Source: Leucobacter triazinivorans
GTDB lineage: Bacteria > Actinomycetota > Actinomycetes > Actinomycetales > Microbacteriaceae
Reading direction: 5' to 3'
DNA length: 64,000 nt
Assembly (NCBI RefSeq): GCF_004208635.1
Contig: NZ_CP035806.1
Span: 682,001 to 746,000, forward strand
The notes under the pieces are model-generated. The model made no database searches. It saw nothing but the letters and a program-made list of their open reading frames with translations, and was not told where the DNA came from. A program made the position numbers and the translations under genes. Below, one piece after another: positions 17,715 to 25,189 of this stretch (positions are counted from its first letter, which is position 1; every line of letters begins with the position of its first letter).

Positions 17715-18964
17715 AGGAAGCACCGCCCTTCTCCTCGATACGTCGGGATCGCCGGCAGCGCGGATCCATCGCCGCCGATCGGCACGACCTCGTTGGTGTG
17801 CTCCATCACCTCGCCGGATTTCGTGTGGCGCAGCCACACGCGGTCGCCGGGGCGCAGCATCCGGGCGGCCGCGCCCCGGACGGGCGTCTGCACCTCGCCC
17901 GCGCCCTCGCGGGGCTCGAAGCTCAGCCCTGCGGGCCAGACGAGCTGCGGGAGGCGATCCGGTGCCGCGGGGCCCGAAGCGATCCACCCGCCGCCGAGCA
18001 GCGTCGCGCGATCCGCCGACGGCTTGCGCACCACGTCGAGGGCGAAGCCCACCGCGGGCGCCACGTCGAAGGCGTCGTAGTGGTCGAAGAGGTGCGGGCC
18101 GAAGAGTCCGCTGCCGGCGGCCACCTCGGTCACCGCCTGCTCTGCGGCGGTGCGCTCGACGGATCCCGTGCCGCCGCCGTTGACGAACTCGAGCTGCGCC
18201 TCCTGGCGCACGGCCGCCACCGCGGCGGCGCGCCGCTCCGCCAGCTCGGCGCTGCTCGCGCGCTGCATCGCGCGCACGAGCACGCCCTGGGCCGCGCGCC
18301 CGGACGGGCGGTCGCCGACCCCCGCGATCTGCGCTTCGTAGGCCATCACCCCGACGAGCGCGAACCCCGGGCGGGCCGCCACACGAGCGGCGAGCGCGCG
18401 CAGTTCCTGCGGCTCGTGCAGCGGCGAGCGCCGCACCCCGAGGTGCCCGAGGGCGCGACTGCGCCACGACGCGTCGAGATCGAGGCAGACCCGGATCGTG
18501 GCGCGCGTCGCGGGCGGCGCCACGGCGTCGATGAGATCGAGCTGCTCCGCGCTGTCGACCATCACGGTGACACGTGCCGCGCTGCGCTCGTCGGAGCCGA
18601 GCCTCGCGATCGCCGCGCGGTCCGCCGTCGGGTAGCCGACCACCACGTCGTCGACCCGCTCGGCGAGCCAGATCCCCTCGGCGAGCGTGTAGGCCAGCAC
18701 CCCGCGGAACCCCGGCAGCGCGAGCACCGCGTCGAGCACGCCGCGCACCCGAATCGACTTGCTCGCGACGCGAATGGGCAGGCCTCCGGCCCGCCGGGCG
18801 AGGTCATCGGCGTTGCGACGCAGTGCCGCGAGGCTCAGCGCGACGACCGGGGCTGACAGCTCCCGCGTCGCATCGGTGAACGCGGGCCAGTAGTCGCCCG
18901 GCCGGATCCAGGCTCGATCGTCCGCGGCGGCCCGAACATCGGGGGCGCTGAGATCGAGTGTCAT
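17711..18964 (-). CDS. PLP-dependent D-amino-acid aldolase/deaminase-like protein
   Basis: A 417-residue fold-type III PLP protein related to D-threonine aldolase and D-serine dehydratase. Lysine 69 in RVASKSIR is the likely PLP anchor. The barrel continues through VMVDSAEQLDLI and FVNGGGTGSVE. The C-terminal beta domain ends in VWLRHTKSGEVMEHTNEVVP, the area where relatives bind a metal, and I see histidines but no cysteine there. It is translationally coupled (GTGA) to the lactone oxidase, so the two probably share a pathway that I cannot name. Confidence 0.75.
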   Translation of the reverse strand: MTLDLSAPDVRAAADDRAWIRPGDYWPAFTDATRELSAPVVALSLAALRRNADDLARRAGGLPIRVASKSIRVRGVLDAVLALPGFRGVLAYTLAEGIWLAERVDDVVVGYPTADRAAIARLGSDERSAARVTVMVDSAEQLDLIDAVAPPATRATIRVCLDLDASWRSRALGHLGVRRSPLHEPQELRALAARVAARPGFALVGVMAYEAQIAGVGDRPSGRAAQGVLVRAMQRASSAELAERRAAAVAAVRQEAQLEFVNGGGTGSVERTAAEQAVTEVAAGSGLFGPHLFDHYDAFDVAPAVGFALDVVRKPSADRATLLGGGWIASGPAAPDRLPQLVWPAGLSFEPREGAGEVQTPVRGAAARMLRPGDRVWLRHTKSGEVMEHTNEVVPIGGDGSALPAIPTYRGEGRCFL

Positions 18965-18992
18965 GGATGCAGTGTAGAGCCTGCGGGTGCCG

Positions 18993-19037
18993 GGCGCACC
19001 CCTCCCAGGCGCACCCCTCCCGGGCGCACCTCTCCCA
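18993..19037. repeat. Tandem 15-mer GGCGCACCCCTCCCA, three copies
   Basis: Three head-to-tail copies with one or two substitutions lie just upstream of the aldolase-like gene, in its probable promoter area. Confidence 0.85.
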
Positions 19038-19124
19038 GGCGCGGATGGCGCCGAGATCCCGATCCTCGTCGTTCGGCAGCGACGGAAAGGACCGAAATCG
19101 GGATCTCAGCGGCCGCCGACGGGG

Positions 19125-19156
19125 CGCGGGATCGCGGGATCGCGGGATCGCGGGAA
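19125..19156. repeat. Tandem 8-mer CGCGGGAT, three copies plus one diverged
   Basis: CGCGGGAT is repeated three times and followed by CGCGGGAA. Just before it, GAGATCCCGAT (19053-19063) and ATCGGGATCTC (19097-19107) form an 11-bp inverted repeat. The whole 19.0-19.17 kb stretch looks non-coding. Confidence 0.8.
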
Positions 19157-19174
19157 CGCGGCTCGCCCGCCCCC

Positions 19175-19324
19175 TCAGTCCCGCCGGAGATCCCGCTCGA
19201 GTTCCGCCCGCCAGGCCTCCCGCGCCGCCGCGCGACGAGTCCTCCACGCCCGCACGCGCACGTACACGGCCAGCAGGATCGCGATCGCGATCGCGACGAT
19301 GAGGAGGATCTTGGCGAAGAGCAC
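19175..19324 (-). CDS. Small single-pass membrane protein
   Basis: A 49-residue frame starting at GTG 19324. It has a strongly hydrophobic helix (about residues 2-22, AKILLIVAIAIAILLAVYV) followed by a very basic tail rich in arginine (RAWRTRRAAAREAW). The charge pattern predicts a helix with its C terminus in the cytoplasm. The gene is shorter than usual annotation cut-offs and has only a weak G-rich ribosome site. It lies upstream of the aldolase-like gene on the same strand but is separated from it by repeats. No family recognised. Confidence 0.5.
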   Translation of the reverse strand: MLFAKILLIVAIAIAILLAVYVRVRAWRTRRAAAREAWRAELERDLRRD

Positions 19325-19367
19325 GCCCCCAGCCTACGCGGCGCGCACCGCGAGGTATTCTGGCCTC

Positions 19368-19580
19368 ATGTCGACACGAGACCTCCCCGAGCAGATCGGC
19401 GACCTGCCGCGCATCGGTCGTCCGGCGAACAGCGCGCTGCTCTCGATCGGCGTCTCGACACTGCGCGAGGTCTCCGAGATGCGCCGGTCCGAGCTGCTCG
19501 CGCTGCACGGCGTGGGGCCGAAGGCGGTGCGGATCCTCGAGACGGCGCTCGCCGAGGCCGGGCTGGCGTTCTCCGAGTAG
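19368..19580 (+). CDS. Small helix-hairpin-helix protein
   Basis: A 70-residue protein made almost entirely of a helix-hairpin-helix unit: LPRIGRPANSALLSIGVSTL, then SELLALHGVGPKAVRILETAL. It resembles TfoX C-terminal and RNA-polymerase alpha C-terminal HhH modules, so nucleic-acid binding is likely. The ATG at 19368 gives the compact domain. Upstream in-frame sequence is repeat-derived. It precedes the SRAP gene by 50 bases and may be co-transcribed with it, a plausible DNA-repair pairing but not proven. Confidence 0.75.
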   Translation: MSTRDLPEQIGDLPRIGRPANSALLSIGVSTLREVSEMRRSELLALHGVGPKAVRILETALAEAGLAFSE

Positions 19581-19630
19581 CCGCGCACGAGGGGCTGTTC
19601 GCGCGCCGGCGCGGCGCGTACGCTGGCGTC

Positions 19631-20365
19631 ATGTGCGGGAGGATCATCGTCGACTACGACGAGAACATGGACGTTGCGGGCGGGGGCGAGCTGTCGCAGT
19701 GGCTGACGGGCAGACCGGACGGCTATCAGGCGTCTTGGAACGTGAAGCCGACGCAGCGGATCCCGATCGCCCTCACCTCGGCGAAGGACGGCGCGAAGCG
19801 GTTCGAACTCGCGCACTGGTCGCTGGTGCCACCCTGGTCTCAGGACCTCAGGCTGAAGTTTCCGACCTTCAACGCCCGGAGCGAGCAGCTGGCGGAGAAG
19901 GCGACGTTCAGGGGACCGCTCAAGCAGCAGCGCTGCGTGGTCCCGGTGTCGGGGTTCTACGAGTGGACCGGTCCGAAGGGCAGCCGCACCCCGCACGCCG
20001 TCTTCGGCCCCGAACCGCTGCTCCCCCTGGCGGGCCTCTACTCGTGGTGGCGCGAGCCCGGCGCGTCCGAGGGAAGGGGCTGGCACCTCACCGCGACGAT
20101 CCTCACCCGGGCGTCGGCGGGGGTGATGGGCGATCTCCACGATCGGATGCCGGTGTTCATGAGCGACGAGCTGCTGCTCGAGTGGCTCGATCCCGAGACC
20201 GAGGGAGATCAGCTGCTCGTGGATGCGGTCTCGGAGGCGGCGCTGCCGATCTCGGAGCGGTTGCGGGAGTACGCCGTCGGGCCGCTGCGCGGAGACGGGC
20301 CGGAGCTGATCGAGCCGCTGACGGTCCCCCCACTGGGATTCGAACCCAGACTGCGCCGATTTTAA
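19631..20365 (+). CDS. SRAP (YedK/HMCES) abasic-site shielding protein
   Basis: Cytoplasmic protein of the SOS-response-associated peptidase family, which cross-links to abasic sites in single-stranded DNA. All active-site residues are present: Cys2 (exposed after Met removal), Asn81 in FNARSE, Glu111 in GFYEW and His170 in DLHDRMP. The 244-residue length is normal. The last dozen residues, VPPLGFEPRLRRF, are not family sequence. They are the antisense of a tRNA gene, and the stop TAA at 20363-20365 lies in the tRNA anticodon loop. No LexA-type box was seen upstream. Confidence 0.9.
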   Translation: MCGRIIVDYDENMDVAGGGELSQWLTGRPDGYQASWNVKPTQRIPIALTSAKDGAKRFELAHWSLVPPWSQDLRLKFPTFNARSEQLAEKATFRGPLKQQRCVVPVSGFYEWTGPKGSRTPHAVFGPEPLLPLAGLYSWWREPGASEGRGWHLTATILTRASAGVMGDLHDRMPVFMSDELLLEWLDPETEGDQLLVDAVSEAALPISERLREYAVGPLRGDGPELIEPLTVPPLGFEPRLRRF

Positions 20366-20398
20366 GTCGGCTGCCTCTGCCGATTGGGCTATGGGGGG
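20325..20398 (-). tRNA. tRNA with UAA anticodon (reads UUA), short variable loop
   Basis: A 74-base cloverleaf on the minus strand. It has a perfect 7-bp acceptor CCCCCCA/TGGGGGG with discriminator A. The D-arm GCCC-AATCGGCAG-AGGC is followed by the anticodon stem GCCGA/TCGGC around loop CTTAAAA (anticodon UAA). A 5-base variable loop GCAGT precedes the T-arm CTGGG-TTCGAAT-CCCAG. UAA predicts leucine, but bacterial tRNA-Leu normally has a long variable arm, absent here. CCA is not encoded. It overlaps 41 bases of the convergent SRAP gene. Confidence 0.85.
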
Positions 20399-20513
20399 CA
20401 CTCCATATTCCCACACGACCGCCCGGCGGAGCCGGACCCCTATGCTCGAGCGGCAATGCCTCCCCCGGAAATAGGAATGCACGACGTCGGCCTCGCCTGG
20501 CTACGCTCGAACC

Positions 20514-21752
20514 GTGGCTCCTTCCCGCGTTCGCTGGTGGGTGCTCGCGGTCGGCCTGCTCGCCCAGACGTTCACGAGCATGCTGCAGTTCGGGCTCCCG
20601 TTTCTCCACCCGCAGCTCTTCTCCCTCGCGGGCTCCTCGGCAGAGATCGCCGCCCTGCTCATCGCGGCCCCCAGCGTCGGTCTCGTCGCCTCGCTCTTCG
20701 CATGGGGATGGGTCGCGGATCGTCACGGCGAACGCCCTGCGATGGTGCTCGGTCTGGGATCGGGGGCCCTGGCGCTCGGCTCGCTCGCCCTGCTGCTCGG
20801 CGCCCGTCAGTACACACCTGTTCCGGTGGTCTGGTGGGGCTTGTTCCTCTCGAGCGCGCTGCTCGCGTCGGTCAACTCGGCGTCCGGGCGGCTCATCCTC
20901 TCCTGGTTCCCGCTGCACGAGCGCGGTCTCGCCATGGGGATCCGGCAGACCAGTCAACCCCTGGGCATCGCGTTTGCGGCCGCGCTCTTCCCCCTCGCTG
21001 CACAGGGGTCCGGATTCCATGCCCCGCTCGGCATGGTCGCTCTCGGATGCGCGGGGGCGGCACTGCTCGTAGTGTCCACCGTTCCAGCGCTCGCGGCGGC
21101 GTCGGTTTCCGCGCACTTCACGGAGGCCGGGCGGGGCCCGCTTCGCTCCCCCTACGCCCGCTCCCCCATCTGGCGCATGCACGGCGCGAGCGCGCTGCTC
21201 ACCGTCGCGCAGTTCCTCCTCTCCGTCTTCGGCTTCGTGTATCTCGTGTCGGCGCAGCACTGGGATCCGGTCGCTGCTGGGCTCTTCTTCACGGCGACCG
21301 GCCTCGCGGGAGCCGTGATGCGGGTGCTGATGGGGTGGTGCTCGGATCGCCTCGGATCGCGCCTGCACCCGCTGCGCTGGATCGCCATCGCGCTGCTGCT
21401 CCTCCTCGGGATGCTGAGCGCGCTGGCCCACGCACCCGCAGCCGCCGCGCCGGAGCCCACGAGCCTCGTGCTGGAGCGGGCGTTGCTCGCGGCGCTGTTC
21501 ATGGCGACCGTGCTGAGCTCGTCCAACAACGGCCTCAGCTACACCCTCGTGGCCGAGTATGCCGGGCAGCGCTGGGCCGGCAGAGCGCTCGGCGCGCAGA
21601 ACACCGCTCAGAACGCGGTGGCCGCAGTCGTTCCACCGCTCGGTGCGCTCTTCCTGGGCGCCGCGGGATTCGGAGGGCTGTTCCTGCTCGGGGCAGTCGC
21701 TGCGGGGACCGCCGCGCTCGCGCTTCCTCCCTCCTCTCGACCGAGTCGATGA
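20514..21752 (+). CDS. MFS transporter
   Basis: A 412-residue major facilitator protein with twelve predicted helices. The loop 2-3 motif is GWVADRHGERPAMV, and a second-half equivalent GWCSDRLGSR is present. SGRLILSWFPLHERGLAMGIRQ resembles organic-acid/anion symporter-type and CynX-like carriers, but the substrate is not predictable. The GTG at 20514 gives an immediate first helix. It is a single gene convergent with the LysR gene. Confidence 0.85.
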   Translation: MAPSRVRWWVLAVGLLAQTFTSMLQFGLPFLHPQLFSLAGSSAEIAALLIAAPSVGLVASLFAWGWVADRHGERPAMVLGLGSGALALGSLALLLGARQYTPVPVVWWGLFLSSALLASVNSASGRLILSWFPLHERGLAMGIRQTSQPLGIAFAAALFPLAAQGSGFHAPLGMVALGCAGAALLVVSTVPALAAASVSAHFTEAGRGPLRSPYARSPIWRMHGASALLTVAQFLLSVFGFVYLVSAQHWDPVAAGLFFTATGLAGAVMRVLMGWCSDRLGSRLHPLRWIAIALLLLLGMLSALAHAPAAAAPEPTSLVLERALLAALFMATVLSSSNNGLSYTLVAEYAGQRWAGRALGAQNTAQNAVAAVVPPLGALFLGAAGFGGLFLLGAVAAGTAALALPPSSRPSR

Positions 21753-21828
21753 GCCGAACCCGCGGCTCGAGCTCGTCGAGACCGGAGAACGGCCCTCATC
21801 ACGACAGGGTCGATGAGCTGGGTCGAGG

Positions 21829-22785
21829 TCAGCCGGGCGTCTCGGCAGGCTCGTCGACCGTTGCCGTTTCACCGCACCTCGACTGCAGCCTCAGCTCGGT
21901 GAGGAAGCGCTCGGAGAGCGGAGAGCGCTCGCGCGCGGCGTGCGTGATCACCCCGACGCTGCGCTCCACCTTGAGTCTGACCGGCAGGATGCGCAGCCCC
22001 GGGTCCGTCGCAGCGACGAGATCCGGCATGACCGCGATCGTGTCGCCGACAGACACGATCGCGCGCATGATCGTGGCCGAGGTGCACTCGACGAGGTTCA
22101 CTGGAACGGGCACGCGCGCCTGCGCGAAGCAGCGTTCGACCTCCCTCCGCAGGGAGGTCTGCGGCAGTGGAAGGATCCAGGCTTCGTCACGCAGCTCATG
22201 CAGCTCGAGCCGCTCAGCTGAGGCGAGGGGGTGCCCGGCGCGCGCGACGACGCGCACCGGCTCGCGGAACAGCTCTTCGAGCACGAAGTCGGCGTCGAAG
22301 AACTGCTCGGACAGCCTCCCGACCACCACGTCGACGGCTCCCGCGCGCAGCAGCTCGACGAGCTGGTCCGGGGCCGCCTCCCGCAGCGTCACGGTCGCTT
22401 CGGGGCACTGCATCTTGAGCGCCGCGACCGCCTGCGGCAGCACGGTCGTCGAACCGCTGAGGTGATTGCCGATGATGAGGTGACCGCGCTGCCCGCGGGT
22501 GCGCAGCTCGATCCGCCGCTGCACGTCGCGCAGGCGGGCGGCGACGACCGCGGCGTCCCGCAAGAACTCCCTGCCGAACTCGGTCGGCGCCACCCCCTTG
22601 GGCCCGCGTGTGAAGAGCTCGGCGCCGAGGATATCCTCGATCTCGGACAGCGCTCGTGTGACGACGGGCTGGGTCACGTACAGCGCCTCGGCGGCACGGA
22701 TGAGGGTGCCGCACTCTGCGATTGCCAGCACGATGCGGATGTGCCTGAGCTTGAGCCTGCCGTCGAGCAGGGCGTCTGAGGTCAT
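21829..22785 (-). CDS. LysR-family regulator, GbpR/PcaQ-like
   Basis: A 318-residue LysR-type regulator. The N-terminal winged helix (about residues 13-70) reads LKLRHIRIVLAIAECGTLIRAAEAL and TQPVVTRALSEIEDILG, the form seen in GbpR and PcaQ relatives. The rest is a substrate-binding-like effector domain. It is on the same strand as and distal to the 3-hydroxyanthranilate catabolic genes, separated by one short gene, so it is the best candidate for their activator. The effector would be a pathway metabolite, which is inference. Confidence 0.85.
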   Translation of the reverse strand: MTSDALLDGRLKLRHIRIVLAIAECGTLIRAAEALYVTQPVVTRALSEIEDILGAELFTRGPKGVAPTEFGREFLRDAAVVAARLRDVQRRIELRTRGQRGHLIIGNHLSGSTTVLPQAVAALKMQCPEATVTLREAAPDQLVELLRAGAVDVVVGRLSEQFFDADFVLEELFREPVRVVARAGHPLASAERLELHELRDEAWILPLPQTSLRREVERCFAQARVPVPVNLVECTSATIMRAIVSVGDTIAVMPDLVAATDPGLRILPVRLKVERSVGVITHAARERSPLSERFLTELRLQSRCGETATVDEPAETPG

Positions 22786-22821
22786 GTGCGTAGGCTATCC
22801 CGAGTCACTCGCATCCACGCG

Positions 22822-23124
22822 TCACCCGCGAGCGAGATGCGCCTCCTCGACGGTGCGCGCGCCCTTCTTCGCGGCTTGGACGAGCTCGTAGACGTGAGTG
22901 CGGAGGCTCGCGAACTCGGCATCGGCGCGGGCACCGAGCTGGTCCCGCTGATCCCCGAGGTACACCTGCGCGACGTCCACGACCGGCATGACGCCCACGG
23001 TGATGGGGGTGCGTTCCGCATCCGGGGATTCCGGGGTGATCGGGGGTGCTCCGCTGCATCCTGCGAGCGCGAGGGCTGCGGCCGCAGTGGCGGTGATCGC
23101 GATGGTTCGCAAAGACTTGCGCAT
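22822..23124 (-). CDS. Short lipoprotein, probably a truncated substrate-binding protein
   Basis: A 100-residue protein with a clear lipoprotein signal (basic MRKSLR, hydrophobic core, lipobox LAGC at about residue 23). After the cysteine, TPITVGVMPVVDVAQVYLGDQ matches how taurine/nitrate-type ABC binding proteins begin. After about 30 residues the match stops, and the remaining FASLRTHVYELVQAAKK is unlike that family. Full binding proteins have 300 or more residues and no permease or ATPase genes are nearby. It may be a deletion remnant or a small lipoprotein of unknown role. Confidence 0.55.
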   Translation of the reverse strand: MRKSLRTIAITATAAAALALAGCSGAPPITPESPDAERTPITVGVMPVVDVAQVYLGDQRDQLGARADAEFASLRTHVYELVQAAKKGARTVEEAHLARG

Positions 23125-23207
23125 GATTCTCTCCGTTGAGCTGGGTGGGTGGTGAGGATGCTGGGGCGAGAGACGGGCACTCTCACGCCCCAGCGGTCGC
23201 GCCGGGC

Positions 23208-24194
23208 CTACGTCCCGGGCAGATCGAGGAACCGCCTCGCGTTCTCGAAGAGAATCGCGTCGAGCTGTTCACGCGTGAGGAAGTCGGAGCGCTCGACCAC
23301 CGCGCCGACGGGGCGCTCGCCGAGCGGGTAGGGGTAGTCGCTGCCAACCATCACCTGAGTGTGGCCGAGGGTGTCGACCAGCAGTCTGAGCGCCTGCGGC
23401 GTGAAAACGACGGAGTCCACGCTGAACCGATCGAGGTAGTGGCTCGGCGGGTGCTCCGAGGTCGCGATGAGGTCGCCCCGACGGTGCCAGGCGTTCTCGA
23501 ATCGGCCGAGCCAGTGCGGGAAGGATCCGCCCCCGTGCGCGAAGCAGATCCGCAGCTCCTCGGAGACCCGGTCGAAGACGCCGCCCAGGATCATCGCGAC
23601 GAGCGATAGGTGGGTCTCCTCCGGCATTCCCGTGAGCCACTGCGCCATCCAGCGCGAGTTGCGCACCGACGGCCGCATGTCCCAGGGATGCACGAAGACC
23701 GGCACGTCCAGCTCGGCGCAGTGCTGCAGAAACGTGACGATCCCGGCGTCGTCGAGATCCCGGTCGCCGATGTGGTTGCCGATCTCGACGCCGCGGTGTC
23801 CGCACGCGACCGCCCGCTCAAGCTCGGCGCAGGCGAGGTCGGTGTCCTGCAGCGGCACCTGGCAGAACGGGATCAACCGGCCGCCGCCGGAAGCGGCGAG
23901 TTCGAGTGCCCTGTCGTTGAAGATCCTCGCGACCCGGGCCGCGACCACACCCGTCTCCTCGTAGGAGAAGAAGACGGGTGTGGGAGACACCACCTGTCGT
24001 GCGACACCATCCCGATCCATGTCGGCCAGGCGCAGCTCGGCGTCCCAGCACCGCGCGTCGATCCTGCGGAACTCCCGGTCGCCGAGCATGATCATCGCCT
24101 CGCGCTCGGAGTCGATGCGCAGGGCGGGCAGCCCCTCGCCGAGCTCCGGCCATCCGTGCGGGACCGAGTGGGAATGGATGTCGATGGTGCGCAC
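23208..24194 (-). CDS. nbaD: 2-amino-3-carboxymuconate-6-semialdehyde decarboxylase
   Basis: Zinc amidohydrolase-superfamily decarboxylase (ACMSD) that converts the ring-opened product of 3-hydroxyanthranilate to 2-aminomuconate semialdehyde, diverting it from quinolinate formation. The 328-residue protein starts TIDIHSHS (metal ligands His7 and His9). It continues with VFVHPWDMRPSVRNSRWMAQ, CFAHGGGSFPHWLGR and VMVGSDYPYPLGE, which hold the other metal and catalytic residues. GTG start at 24194, seven bases after nbaC. Length and motifs fit the bacterial NbaD enzymes. Confidence 0.92.
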   Translation of the reverse strand: MRTIDIHSHSVPHGWPELGEGLPALRIDSEREAMIMLGDREFRRIDARCWDAELRLADMDRDGVARQVVSPTPVFFSYEETGVVAARVARIFNDRALELAASGGGRLIPFCQVPLQDTDLACAELERAVACGHRGVEIGNHIGDRDLDDAGIVTFLQHCAELDVPVFVHPWDMRPSVRNSRWMAQWLTGMPEETHLSLVAMILGGVFDRVSEELRICFAHGGGSFPHWLGRFENAWHRRGDLIATSEHPPSHYLDRFSVDSVVFTPQALRLLVDTLGHTQVMVGSDYPYPLGERPVGAVVERSDFLTREQLDAILFENARRFLDLPGT

Positions 24195-24200
24195 TGAGGG

Positions 24201-24728
24201 CTATCCCTTTCCGGGGTGCAGCGTGCCGCAGCCGGGGCACTCGCGCTTGCTCAGGTCGTCGTGGAACTCGTTGTAGACGACCGGCAGGTCCGTCTCGATG
24301 TTCTCGAGCTGCACCGACACCTCGTGGAGCAGGAAGTTGCAGTTCTCGCAGAACCAGCCGAACTTCTCGGTCGTGCCCGCCGCGCGCACGCGCTCGACGA
24401 CGAGGCCGAGCGAGTCGGCCTCGGGACGCTGCGGCGAGTGCCAGGTGTTTCGCGGCAGCAGCCACATCTCACCCTCGCGGATGTCGATGCGCTCGGCGCC
24501 GCTCTCGCCCTGGACGAGGACGTGGGCGTTGCCCTTGATCTGGTAGAACCACTCCTCGTAAGGCTCGTTGTGCCAGTCGTGGCGCTGGTTCGGGCCGCCC
24601 ACCAGCATCAGGATGTAGTCCTCGGAGAGCGGGAATATCTGCTTGTTGTTGACCGGGGGCTGGAGCAGGTGCGCGTTCTCGGCCAGCCACTTCTGGAGGT
24701 TCATGACCGGGGGTACCGGAGTAGACAT
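24201..24728 (-). CDS. nbaC: 3-hydroxyanthranilate 3,4-dioxygenase
   Basis: Cupin iron dioxygenase that opens the ring of 3-hydroxyanthranilate. In the 175-residue protein, His53, Glu59 and His97 are the expected Fe ligands, and Arg49 and Arg101 match the substrate arginines of characterised enzymes. The C-terminal rubredoxin-like metal site is complete, with Cys127/Cys130 and Cys164/Cys167, as in bacterial and fungal forms. ATG at 24728 after AAAGGAAA. It fixes the cluster's substrate as 3-hydroxyanthranilate, which comes from tryptophan/kynurenine or nitrobenzoate-type precursors. Confidence 0.95.
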   Translation of the reverse strand: MSTPVPPVMNLQKWLAENAHLLQPPVNNKQIFPLSEDYILMLVGGPNQRHDWHNEPYEEWFYQIKGNAHVLVQGESGAERIDIREGEMWLLPRNTWHSPQRPEADSLGLVVERVRAAGTTEKFGWFCENCNFLLHEVSVQLENIETDLPVVYNEFHDDLSKRECPGCGTLHPGKG

Positions 24729-24747
24729 GTGTTTCCTTTCTCTGTCC

Positions 24748-24767
24748 GGGGCCCGCCATCGGGCCCC
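24748..24767 (-). promoter_or_regulatory. Intercistronic hairpin between nbaF-like and nbaC
   Basis: GGGGCCCG and CGGGCCCC form a perfect 8-bp stem with loop CCAT just before the nbaC ribosome site. There is no T-run, so it is more likely an mRNA-stability or partial-attenuation element than a full terminator. Confidence 0.55.
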
Positions 24768-24772
24768 AAGCT

Positions 24773-25189
24773 CTACCGGGGACGGACCGCGAAGCCCTGG
24801 ATCTCGATGAGCAGGTGCGGGTGCGGCAGCTGGTGCACCGCGACCGTCGTGCGGGTCGGGCCGCTCTCGTCGAAGAACTCGCCCCAGACCTCGTTGAAGC
24901 CGCCGAAGTCGTTCATGTTGACGAGGTAGCAGGTCGCCTGGGCGAGGTCTTCGAGGCCCGCGCCCGCGGCCCCCAGGATGTCCCGGATGTTCTCGATGAC
25001 CGCGCGCGTCTGCTCCCGGATGTCGAGGTCGGTGACGCCGAGCGCGTCGACGTTCACCCCCCGGAACGTGTTGTCGGCATTGCGGCTGCTCGTGCCGGAC
25101 ACGAACACCAGGTCGCCGACGGTCTTGACGTGCGGAAAACGTCCGCGCGGAGCAGCCTTTCCCTCGATCACCAGTGCGTCATTCATCAT
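24773..25189 (-). CDS. nbaF: RidA-family 2-aminomuconate deaminase
   Basis: A 138-residue RidA/YjgF-fold protein. Its position in a 3-hydroxyanthranilate cluster and the long form RGRFPHVKTVGDLVFVSGTSSR point to 2-aminomuconate deaminase, which releases ammonia to give 4-oxalocrotonate. Further family signs are EQTRAVIENIRDIL and TTVAVHQLPHPHLLIEIQGFA. Two adjacent ATGs (25189 and 25186) are both possible. The first is used here. It overlaps the upstream decarboxylase stop by four bases. Confidence 0.85.
   Translation of the reverse strand: MMNDALVIEGKAAPRGRFPHVKTVGDLVFVSGTSSRNADNTFRGVNVDALGVTDLDIREQTRAVIENIRDILGAAGAGLEDLAQATCYLVNMNDFGGFNEVWGEFFDESGPTRTTVAVHQLPHPHLLIEIQGFAVRPR

Noticed and set aside
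16401..18080. Plus-strand frame antisense to the lactone oxidase
   Set aside because: No family resemblance, and the minus-strand FAD-domain protein with GTGA coupling is convincing.
19584..19630. LexA box before the SRAP gene
   Set aside because: No GAAC-N4-GTTC-type palindrome is visible in the short upstream region.
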